From the NCBI GenBank assembly GCA_011033025.1, contig WFMF01000499.1:1-64000 (forward strand): 64,000 bases of DNA. The letters are read 5' to 3'. A model generated the notes under the pieces. The model was not told where the DNA came from. It saw only the letters and a list, made by a program, of their open reading frames with translations, and did no database searches. Below, one piece after another: positions 61,101-64,000 of the stretch (within the stretch, counting starts at the first letter, position 1; the number at the start of each line of letters is the position of its first letter). A program made the position numbers and the translations under genes. The DNA comes from Beroe forskalii (lineage: Eukaryota > Ctenophora > Nuda > Beroida > Beroidae).

Positions 61101-64000
61101 GTGGTCAAAAGAGTTAATTTTTCACCTGGTTCCTCAAACATCAAAATTTAAGCGACTTATCCGCCTAAGATCGGAAGGCTTATTGGGTTTTGGAGCCTAC
61201 TGTTGTCGAAACTGATCGGGGGCTTGCCCATTTTGAACGCAGTAGCATGCTCGCCTCTCACCACAAGGCTGAAAACTGCCACAGGAGTCTCACCGGCCCT
61301 CGATCCTTAGTGTAACGTATCCTTTGTGTACGTCTCCACAAGAAATCCGAGTAGTATGAGTTTGAAGTTTGTGGAAACAGGTGATAACTCTTTATGACCC
61401 CCAAACAATGATGCATCATGAGTCTTGCACGAATTCCTGGTAATGCTAGAAATGTATTTTTAACTTCCGACATAGTGATTGAGTACACGTAGTATCGGGG
61501 AACTGGCGACCTACGTGTTTTTCTGTCAGTCAATAACCAATGTTAGGTGACTGGTGAGCAATTGTAACATGACTTCAAGCGTCCTTGTGGGTCTTGGGAC
61601 ATGAAGTAACAATGAATGTGGGTCGAACATGACATCACATGACCATCGAATCATGTGACCCCAGAAGCCAGCCATTGACTGCTTACAAAATACTTGTGGT
61701 AACTAAGAGTCCACAAGACAAGTGATATTTTTGTTGACCTCGCTTACCCTATGCCCATACATTCAATTTGATTGGCGCGGATTATTTCATTAAAAAGATT
61801 CATCATTGATGACTATGAACTGACACTTTAAAAGACCGTTTTAAGAATATTGGAATTCCTCAGATTCAGTGTCAGGGGCGAATGGATGGTCTTTCTGTCG
61901 AAGATTTAAGTCCAAGCGCAGGGCTTTTCAAGAGCAAATTCTCTGTATTAGGGAACGAAGTATTGCAGGTAAATGCTTTGTAATCTGACTGATACCTTGT
62001 TGTAATTTATGAGTATGGTCTTGAAACTCGTTCTATAAGTTATTAGCTGAAACAAGTTTCACATCTAAAAGCCTATCATCTTCAGTTTGATTTCAAGAAA
62101 AACACAAAAGAAGACAGAGACCTTGAGCGGCAATACGACTCCTCTCTTGAACTTCACATGTCAGCCATCAGATACGTGCACACCAAACGGTTCCTGGCTG
62201 AGACTCTGGCTTTCCTCGATCATTTCATCGTTTTAGATAATTCACTGCAGGTTATCTACCGTTTTACAAAATAAACTTATCTTACAATCCAAACGGACCC
62301 CGTAATTACCTTTTTCAAGGTTTTTGACATACGAGAGGTTGAGTTAACAAGTTCACTCTGATCCAACATTTCGATATAACCTTATCACTAACCTGACCCT
62401 AGGTGAACCGTAACGCAGTTATCACCGGAACATACAGAGAAGCAACCCCGAAACACGGACATCGCATTCTCCTGGACGTGCAGATGAAGTGCCCCGTTGT
62501 CGTGGTACCAGTCACCCCATCCAGTGCTCACGTGCTGGTAGGGTACCCTGGCAACATAGAGGTCTCCAACTCATTCAGGTACCCTGGCAATATAGAGGTC
62601 TCCAACTCATTCAGGTACCCTGGCAACATAGAGGTCTCCAACTCATTCAGGTACCCTGGCAACATAGAGGTCTCCAACTCATTTAGGTACATGGGGTGAC
62701 ATAGTGGTCTCCAACTCATTCAGGTACATGTGGTAACATAGAGGTCCCCAACTCCTTCATATCAGGTATTACATGAGGCAACTCATTCAGGTATATGTGG
62801 CTTTAGAGCTGCATTCAGGGACATTGGTGATGGAACAACATTCAGATACAATATTGAACGCTTGATAAATCAGCAAACCACTGATCATAGACATTACCCG
62901 TTCAACAAATAACAAGATGATAGGACATCACCCGAATTTGGAATGGGATTTGGAATATTTCCGATTAGTAAGGACATCTCTTCAGATTTGCCACTCAGGA
63001 GGAAACTCTTGAAAGCACCCAGGAGTCTGGGCGGGAACGGAGTAGTCGGCCGTGTCTTCTGGACTGTCTAGATGTCAAACTGAGGTAAAAACTTCCTGTG
63101 ATTTAAGGAAAGAACAACAGACTAGAGTTAAATATATCTGTAGTTCATTTCGATCAAAAGTTTATCATAATTTTCACCTACCCCTCGATCGATTTTCAGA
63201 GATATGGACGTCGTATCGGCAGTCTGGGATTCTAACGAGATAAAGCAAGCTTCCTCCCTGTTGTATGAGAAGTGTCTGCTTACCCTCCTGATTAGAAGGA
63301 ACCTGGATAGTTCCTTCAACCACAGCTCCCCCAATATCTGTGTCAGAGGAGAGCTCAGCAAAACGGGAATCAGGTAACCTCATAGCTCTACAAAGCATTG
63401 TTTTGTGATGTTTCACCATTCATCAATTATATTGCGCTTTTTATGGGGATTTTGAAGTGGAATATCATTGAAAGGCTTACTTTTATTGATTCACCGGGCT
63501 TCATCCAAAGCTCTCAGCAAGTTTACCGTATGTGATTCTCCGTCGCAGGATTACGGAGACGGACCTGGCTAAAGTGAAGGGATTCCTGGGCTACAACATG
63601 TCCGAGGACATTGGGGAGTTTGTGATTTCCCGCGAACACATCACTGACACAGTAAATGTTGAAAAGTATGTGAGAAAGCACTGCACAGTTTCATAGTTTG
63701 GCGAATGTACTAATTTGGTTTAATCAATTCTCTCACGTATTAAACACTCTCGTATTTTGGTTCTCGAAACAATGCATTGACATCATACGTCAAGATTCAT
63801 TCTCACACAACTCAGATCATGAATAAATCTGTGTTATAAAAACTTAAATAATCAGCGCAATAAAGAATAACCGTTTAGCATGATAATATTCTATAACAGT
63901 TATCATCCCCGTAGGTTAGATTTGGATGGTGTACGGTGCTGGTTAGACATCGACATAGCGGTACAACTGGATAACGTTAGCATTGAGTTGCTGCACCGCA
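14256..64000 (+). CDS. VPS13D: Bridge-like lipid transfer protein VPS13D (5' half, 40 exons, continues past the window)
   Basis: VPS13 proteins form long grooved rods that move lipids between membranes at contact sites; VPS13D acts at ER, mitochondria and peroxisome contacts. The window carries the N-terminal chorein domain and about half the repeating beta-groove: 40 exons, about 2,070 codons, with GT-AG introns whose phases agree throughout. VPS13D rather than A/B/C is indicated by stretches such as SVELENLKLREDAL, KFQDF after QLQGDL, NCVDMTVNLQTWV, LVGHLGNVTIKN, MSAIRYVHTKRF and PCLLDCLDVKL. Details per exon group are in separate entries. UBA, VAB and C-terminal domains lie beyond the window. 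Introns reach 12.3 kb and contain five antisense coding units. Confidence 0.95.
16098..16197. repeat. Foldback element in VPS13D intron 6
   Basis: AAAAGCTGAAATTGCGTAAG (from 16099) pairs with CTTACGCGCGCTTTCAGCTT on the other side (to about 16187), giving an imperfect hairpin of about 27 bp per arm around a 35-base loop. The right arm runs into further AAAGCTT palindromes to about 16219. It looks like a small MITE or its remnant. A related GACTAAAAGCTTAAAAGCTT text occurs near 28343. Confidence 0.6.
18021..18672 (+). repeat. 14-bp direct repeat at both ends of VPS13D intron 11
   Basis: ATATCATCGCCAGG occurs at 18021-18034, ending on the donor (CAG|GT), and again at 18659-18672, ending on the acceptor (CAG|G). 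The repeat therefore lies across both splice junctions of the 638-bp intron (18034-18671). Just before the second copy are three near copies of GTATGAATT (about 18597-18659). Confidence 0.85.
19109..20329. other. Start of the 12.3-kb VPS13D intron 13, 3' flank of the nested GPCR
   Basis: AT-rich, with no recognised coding exon on either strand. It includes the presumed 3' UTR of the nested minus-strand GPCR. Confidence 0.4.
20170..20175 (-). terminator. Candidate polyadenylation signal of the nested GPCR
   Basis: AATAAA on the minus strand, about 155 bases after the GPCR stop codon at 20330. It is the canonical hexamer at a plausible distance; the AT-rich context makes a chance match possible. 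Confidence 0.35.
20330..25394 (-). CDS. Class A (rhodopsin-like) G protein-coupled receptor nested in VPS13D intron 13
   Basis: Five minus-strand exons join in phase to 373 residues: 25252-25394 (start, TM1), 24861-24969 (TM2), 23773-23908 (TM3), 21189-21373 (TM4 and loop 2), 20330-20878 (TM5-TM7 and tail). TM1 ends SITGNAIVLYG (conserved Gly-Asn), TM2 has AAADILVAV (conserved Asp). TM3 ends in LSCYRLALI, so the DRY motif is CYR. Loop 2 has YDPYTQSC, like the YDPRIYSC of melatonin receptors. TM7 has NPLIY. N-glycosylation is possible at NES near the N-terminus. Melatonin- or moody/Tre1-type relatives are the best guess; the ligand is unknown. A MITE lies in its intron between exons 3 and 4. 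Confidence 0.88.
22756..23488. mobile_element. Mariner-like foldback MITE
   Basis: Two long inverted arms (about 22756-23048 and 23160-23488) surround a roughly 110-base centre. The outer ends are CCGGGTGCGTCATAATAAAC and its complement, flanked by TA on both sides (22754-22755, 23489-23490), which fits the TA target of Tc1/mariner elements. The arms are over 85 percent alike by eye; the left arm lacks about 27 bases present on the right (around 23436-23466). No transposase is encoded; open frames here are mirror images of each other. It lies in an intron of the nested GPCR. Confidence 0.85.
26985..27135 (+). repeat. 23-bp minisatellite
   Basis: About six or seven copies of a 23-bp unit with core CTCAACCAAACTCCACTGAC, slightly diverged, one with an insertion. 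It is unrelated to the CTCAACCA motif of the 0.3-2.5 kb element beyond the shared eight bases. Confidence 0.85.
27287..27343. other. Near-perfect 57-nt hairpin
   Basis: AACAGACTGGTTCTGGTAAC... pairs with ...GTTACCAGGACCAGTCTGTT; the stem is about 25 bp with one T/C difference (a G-U pair in one transcript orientation) and a short AT loop around 27314. It may be a small-RNA precursor or a TIR remnant; nothing decides between them. Confidence 0.55.
31376..35426 (+). CDS. VPS13D: VPS13D exons 14-18
   Basis: Exons: 31376-31589, 33377-33521, 33802-33924, 35056-35179, 35318-35426. Exon 14 encodes a Ser/Thr/Pro-rich loop with STPPSTPDDS, at the place where vertebrate VPS13D has TPPNTPPP. Exon 15 (TLYETFSLQLSDLKVHAG) and exon 16 (FSLDMKLERRLVFSLD) are groove strands; exon 17 ends VNVTQSIS, matching VMNLTQSI in vertebrates. 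Exon 14 follows a 12.3-kb intron that hosts a GPCR gene. All junction phases agree (0, 1, 2, 2, 0, 1). Confidence 0.88.
31590..33376. other. VPS13D intron 14
   Basis: No gene was recognised. It holds a two-copy repeat of GGACGTATCAGACGTAA near 32257-32285 and a short TCTAGAATC repeat near 33190. Confidence 0.35.
35731..36134 (+). pseudogene. Unrecognised coding-like region in VPS13D intron 18
   Basis: A frame from 35731 to 35994 encodes an acidic then basic segment (MTEEDLKKEKEEIAP..., GRKALKRKA...). An overlapping frame from 35943 to 36134 continues with DRPVIGVDGKLIL and ends in a stop. Codon use is more even and GC content higher than in the surrounding intron, and the two frames could be one gene with a frameshift near 35940. 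I do not recognise the protein. It cannot be a regular VPS13D exon because exons 18 and 19 already join in phase 1 and no phase-1 donor follows. It could be a processed pseudogene or an orphan. Confidence 0.3.
36397..42761 (+). CDS. VPS13D: VPS13D exons 19-24
   Basis: Exons: 36397-36582, 37606-37686, 40807-41021, 41253-41324, 41906-42099, 42304-42761. Exon 19 reads TKQPFDSDLSLLISTL, aligned to VKRPYDAEVSLTVHGL of vertebrates. Exons 20-22 are short groove pieces with weaker similarity but fit in phase and have good splice sites. Exon 24 begins with a roughly 110-residue Ser/Thr/Pro-rich insert containing a 10-residue repeat (KSADAHITPT type), then SLQYYHSPSFTSAVISSV, matching SLHYNHSAKFLKELTLSM. 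The insert is probably disordered and lineage specific. Confidence 0.85.
36690..37290 (+). repeat. 133-bp satellite array with a GC-rich hairpin per unit
   Basis: About four and a half tandem units in VPS13D intron 19. The anchor GGGCGTGG starts at 36856, 36990, 37123 and 37252 (spacing 134, 133, 129); a more diverged first copy begins near 36690. Each unit has a poly-A run, then GGGCGTGGCCCCCCACGCCC, which folds on itself, then AATTCGGACAAAATTCTC and a long AT segment. Confidence 0.9.
37375..37412 (+). repeat. TAAA and TA microsatellite
   Basis: TAAA repeated about six times, followed by a short TA run, just after the satellite array. Confidence 0.85.
37687..40806. other. VPS13D intron 20
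   Basis: A 3.1-kb intron without a recognised gene. A pyrimidine-rich tract (about 38945-39000) and a GGA run (39056-39085) stand out. I see no exon on either strand. Confidence 0.4.
42531..42620 (+). repeat. VPS13D: In-frame 30-bp coding repeat in VPS13D exon 24
   Basis: Three 10-residue units (KSSDACTTPT, KSADAHITPT, SSVDAH...) in the Ser/Thr/Pro-rich insert. The repeat length keeps the frame, so copy number can vary without breaking the protein. Confidence 0.75.
42762..44420. other. VPS13D intron 24
   Basis: No gene. CTTATTGA occurs three times in a row near 43217-43245. TTTCTGTCCGTGCG near 43014 recurs in the loop of the foldback at 46032-46190. Confidence 0.4.
44421..50478 (+). CDS. 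VPS13D: VPS13D exons 25-29
   Basis: Exons: 44421-44581, 44809-44958, 45253-45347, 46306-46415, 50358-50478. Exon 25 holds FKVLIESPVVQLPRGYG and LVGHLGNVTIKN, a signature block of VPS13D. Exon 26 is ILVDVDNIHLYSALQ. Exon 27 encodes TLSKKLYEQIIETMQ, aligned to VLAKHVYEQVLQTLD. Exon 29 encodes LPEVLIQLQGDL and KIKFQDFTVSWTK. The exon 29 acceptor is preceded by three tandem 20-bp repeats. The 3.9-kb intron before exon 29 carries a small antisense gene. Confidence 0.92.
46032..46190. repeat. Foldback element in VPS13D intron 27
   Basis: TAACGC-ATTATATGTGTGTGC-GATCGCTCGAT and TTGATAAAGACGCGC on the left find their complements on the right, ending GCGTTA at 46190. Arms are about 60 bases and imperfect, the loop about 40 bases. 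Several TCGTGGTGTAAAGT repeats follow (about 46205-46280), directly before the exon 28 acceptor at 46305. Probably a MITE. Confidence 0.7.
46416..47285. other. VPS13D intron 28, first part
   Basis: No gene recognised. An inverted pair CCAATCAGC (about 46613) and GCTGATTGG (about 46646) resembles two opposed CCAAT boxes. Confidence 0.3.
47286..47684 (-). CDS. Small single-TM protein with MRDQG repeats, nested in VPS13D
   Basis: 132 residues from ATG 47684, which directly follows a good acceptor (ATATTACAG) at 47686, so a non-coding first exon probably lies upstream. The N-terminal part is acidic. Residues 36-55 are four pentapeptide repeats (MREQG, MRDQG, MQDQG, MRDHD). A hydrophobic segment at about 101-121 (IGGIYLASVGLSMVMIGCLL) suggests one membrane span near the C-terminus. 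I do not recognise the family. It is antisense to VPS13D in its intron 28. It could be a lineage-specific gene; a chance frame is less likely given the TM segment and splice context. Confidence 0.45.
   Translation of the reverse strand: MERIIEEEVLPYSGQQEDLPVRTPQLSDYEFCDVGMREQGMRDQGMQDQGMRDHDKCDKRLPESASRPHNTLSINVDKSNHIVSDKELIDKVNRTRYYGKIGGIYLASVGLSMVMIGCLLIDLTVSELITTR
47520..47585 (-). repeat. 15-bp coding repeat in the small TM gene
   Basis: About four copies of a 15-bp unit (CATTCCTTGATCACG type on the plus strand) encode the MRDQG pentapeptides in frame. Confidence 0.75.
47685..50281. other. VPS13D intron 28, later part
   Basis: Unrecognised sequence. A 105-codon plus-strand frame (48914-49231) has no similarity that I know and lacks splice context. 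A 5' exon of the small antisense gene may lie here. Confidence 0.3.
50282..50341 (+). repeat. Three 20-bp tandem repeats before the exon 29 acceptor
   Basis: TTCATAGTAGAGCTATCAAA three times, nearly identical, ending 16 bases before the acceptor at 50357. It may contribute to branch-point sequence. Confidence 0.9.
50479..52029. other. VPS13D intron 29, 3' flank of the nested decarboxylase
   Basis: No gene is supported. A 125-codon minus-strand frame (51437-51814) lies downstream of the decarboxylase and is unlike anything I know. Minus-strand AATAAA hexamers near 51411 and 51459 could end its transcript. Confidence 0.35.
52030..53334 (-). CDS. PLP-dependent decarboxylase, GAD/CSAD family, nested in VPS13D
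   Basis: 434 residues in one coding exon. Group II decarboxylases convert acidic or aromatic amino acids to amines (GABA, hypotaurine, beta-alanine). Seen here: the phosphate-binding FLPGGS block (about 125-130), SHYS at 165-168 (His stacks on PLP), Asp240 in HHIDAC (binds the pyridine N), and HK at 271-272 (Lys272, Schiff base) followed by LQCS as in GAD (HKMMGVLLQCS). It is odd that the usual HVDAAWGG is HIDACVSG and SPGG is LPGG, so substrate preference may differ. It is shorter than GAD/CSAD (about 490-590), lacking N-terminal sequence. A strong acceptor (TTTTTTAG at about 53393, minus) suggests a 5' UTR intron, so this is not a plain retrocopy. Confidence 0.88.
   Translation of the reverse strand: MSDTSLRKKVGQVLNALLDTYTEYCTFEELKERVVFDKASTKEDQFEALLDKVCRYTIKTKDKNWMAKLYGGGSEMSFLAEMIVAYHNQNCHTFSSSPLFTFAEEQIIAKVMGYVGYGEGANGLFLPGGSYCTLVGMICARYKKYPDSKRTGLSHPIQVVTSVNSHYSIDKGAIMMGVGTGNVIKIDFETTTPQEFEDILLRNNVFMVNSTFGTTCEGITESVEKYSDILKKHNIWHHIDACVSGIALFSSKYRHLTHSFALADSVTIDCHKCLNLNLQCSLLLVREGRLLSDVSQVTAPYLFHEDSQYDIANRSFTCGRKADGFKLWFCDQLDDLDAQATLIYDRNVTFKGIIAADKRFEGVLEDSLTHTCFKLVSDKEVKVHEIVTRLRREGVFLEYFRDYFRVVAVNENIDEAVFRNILDRIVNVYTGLSE
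53561..53700 (+). repeat. 20-bp minisatellite
   Basis: Seven units of GGGAAACTTTGAAAGCCATG with few substitutions, the last one shortened. It lies in the presumed 5' UTR intron of the decarboxylase and in VPS13D intron 29. Confidence 0.92.
54643..54721 (-). promoter_or_regulatory. Cluster of three CCAAT boxes, possible decarboxylase promoter
   Basis: CTGATTGGTC or close variants at about 54642, 54682 and 54712, which are ACCAATCA on the minus strand, spaced about 40 and 31 bp. Regularly spaced CCAAT boxes are typical of NF-Y promoters. They are 1.3 kb upstream of the decarboxylase start codon, in the right orientation, and compatible with the inferred 5' UTR intron. Confidence 0.4.
55100..55360 (+). 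repeat. Degenerate minisatellite of about 30 bp
   Basis: Eight or nine diverged copies of a unit built on CTGATCCTACCTGACCTACT followed by GGCGTCTC. Units vary in length. It lies in VPS13D intron 29, about 230 bases before exon 30. Confidence 0.8.
55592..59661 (+). CDS. VPS13D: VPS13D exons 30-33
   Basis: Exons: 55592-55764, 58830-58924, 59135-59332, 59515-59661. Exon 30 encodes DVYITLHKLSVIDMLQP and SSAKYLFKSRH. Exon 32 has VVVDLNCVDMTVNLQTWVML, near-identical in pattern to VDFNCLDVLITLQTWVVI of vertebrate VPS13D. Its acceptor was set at 59134 (TTCCAG|GGC), because the earlier CAG at 59104 would lead into a stop in the required phase. Exon 33 has MKEWNITLNKKEYQLALCQI, a groove strand pair. 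A decarboxylase gene lies in the intron before exon 30 and a reverse transcriptase in the one after it. Confidence 0.92.
56173..58712 (-). pseudogene. Frameshifted reverse transcriptase with a C-terminal nuclease-like region
   Basis: Two overlapping minus-strand frames make one protein. The first (57648-58712) has GVRPVGVGEVLRRIVGK (fingers), LVDAENAFN at 242-250 (first catalytic Asp) and CTQGD. The second (56173-57747) starts before the YADD box at residues 11-14 and runs on for 510 residues. One frameshift near 57760 separates them; there are no other stops. The C-terminal part has C304-x-C306...H314-x3-C318, a zinc-knuckle-like group, then LDISARGLWG...FDVRVFHPNADSY, which may be a PD-(D/E)xK-type nuclease core. 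This RT type is common in marine invertebrate genomes; I cannot name its clade. The 5' end appears truncated near 58712. It lies in VPS13D intron 30. Confidence 0.8.
59884..60834 (-). CDS. Secreted ricin-B-type beta-trefoil protein with a second domain, nested in VPS13D
   Basis: 316 residues from ATG 60834, giving a signal peptide MLIILTTLALLGETLSY. An upstream in-frame Met at 60924 would bury it, so the internal Met is preferred. Residues about 18-157 contain three Q-x-W motifs (58-60, 102-104, 151-153) spaced 44-49 residues apart, the mark of the three-fold ricin-B/beta-trefoil fold that usually binds carbohydrate. Residues 158-316 form another domain with many Trp and Glu and WTEKVKAEIPAGHE. 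It faintly recalls beta-rich pore-forming or natterin-type modules, but this is only an impression. There is no intron. Expected to be extracellular. It lies antisense in VPS13D intron 33. Confidence 0.65.
   Translation of the reverse strand: MLIILTTLALLGETLSYTFIANNQFLFYNKYHKNSRLTLKDDDWGGMIGYNGAYYRGQVWILEAEPSRPGCYYWVNEKWTGWTMSNKDHNLGAWNSRNKDRQLWKMTPSREKDGYFYIYSCNYDQKDRVVNPAKKQSEVKIWGGDAFSDAQLWKLVPRFTVRIYTTRCRGTRDDRWNQQGMEWDFVAEHGLMRGASTSDPIPNLGPYGDALRSSLQEALLVDNVNRENSDSIMDYMDEALTRGKTVSGWEEKMEEWRWTEKVKAEIPAGHECVNVQHMAEFTETSGGEYSITLWAANKVICSEDGVFTDDFIIDLD
60835..61863. other. VPS13D intron 33, remaining part
   Basis: Upstream flank of the lectin-like gene up to exon 34. I see no additional gene. 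Short tandem text with ATGTGACC/CATGACATC occurs near 61630. Confidence 0.35.
61864..64000 (+). CDS. VPS13D: VPS13D exons 34-40 (exon 40 cut by window end)
   Basis: Exons: 61864-61968, 62086-62250, 62403-62578 (minimal form; may extend to 62614, 62650 or 62686), 62986-63084, 63200-63373, 63549-63665, 63915-64000 and on. Exon 35 has LELHMSAIRYVHTKRF, the best conserved VPS13D block here. Exon 36 has GHRILLDVQMKCPVVVVPV and ends in the repeated GYPGNIEVSNSFR strand. Exon 37 has PCLLDCLDVKL, exon 38 LLIRRNLDSSFNHSSPNI, and exon 40 the start of a strand ending QLDNVSIELLHR. Exon 36 has alternative donors created by a 36-bp minisatellite. Confidence 0.92.
62543..62818 (+). repeat. VPS13D: 36-bp minisatellite across the exon 36 / intron 36 boundary of VPS13D
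   Basis: Four near-identical 36-bp units (62543-62578, 62579-62614, 62615-62650, 62651-62686) start GTACCCTGGCAACATAGAGG and end CATTCAG (ATTTAG in the fourth). More diverged units end at 62723, 62765, 62790 and about 62818. In frame, a unit encodes YPGNIEVSNSFR. Each boundary reads AG|GTA, so donors exist after 62578, 62614, 62650, 62686, 62723, 62765 and 62790. The first four share phase 2 and fit the exon 37 acceptor. Beyond 62686 a stop occurs at 62697-62699. Confidence 0.92.

Noticed and set aside
62403..62699. 98-codon frame ending in a stop after the 36-bp repeats, as if a protein terminus
   Set aside because: The stop lies beyond usable splice donors; exon 37 continues VPS13D in phase, so this is read-through into the intron.
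1..64000. tRNA or rRNA genes
   Set aside because: I looked for B-box-like GGTTCGAATCC and cloverleaf patterns by eye and found none convincing; a covariance-model search would be decisive.

Overview
This is an AT-rich window from an animal nuclear genome. Most coding regions are split by GT-AG introns, the recognisable genes are metazoan, and degenerate retrotransposons, foldback elements and minisatellites lie between and inside them. The LDLa-rich GPCR, the CR1-like LINE with esterase and PHD domains, and the type of reverse transcriptase suggest a marine invertebrate, possibly a cnidarian. That placement is an inference; nothing here fixes the species.

Layout. 1-3641: a decayed CR1-like LINE on the minus strand (SGNH esterase, PHD finger, start of the endonuclease). 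A 2.12-kb element with 30-bp terminal inverted repeats and an ATTA target duplication has split its endonuclease frame; this element carries about 16 interspersed copies of a CTCAACCA-n-GTGGAG motif. 4464-5494: THYN1 (EVE domain), plus strand. 6485-10540: four-exon receptor with about ten LDLa repeats and a rhodopsin-like 7TM region, minus strand. 10847-12277: METTL25-like methyltransferase, divergent from the receptor across about 300 bp. 12660-13546: PSTK (selenocysteine pathway) with a one-base frame break. 14256 to beyond 64000: VPS13D, a giant bridge-like lipid-transfer protein. I resolved 40 consecutive exons (about 2,070 codons, roughly half the protein), and splice phases agree at every junction.

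VPS13D introns hold five other coding units, all antisense to the host: a five-exon class A GPCR (20330-25394), a small one-TM protein (47286-47684), an intronless-ORF PLP decarboxylase of the GAD/CSAD family (52030-53334), a frameshifted reverse transcriptase (56173-58712), and a secreted beta-trefoil lectin-like protein (59884-60834). The introns also hold a mariner-like foldback MITE, shorter foldbacks, a 133-bp satellite with a GC-rich hairpin in each unit, and several minisatellites.

Most notable signals: (1) the motif-studded TIR element inside the LINE, with its empty site readable from the LINE frame; (2) a 36-bp minisatellite that straddles a VPS13D exon/intron boundary, so every unit ends in a potential 5' splice site and up to three extra 12-residue copies can be read in frame; (3) a 14-bp direct repeat exactly at both ends of VPS13D intron 11, as expected of a recent intron gain or duplication; (4) the consistent antisense nesting in VPS13D. 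I see no prokaryotic-type system, CRISPR array, rRNA or tRNA.
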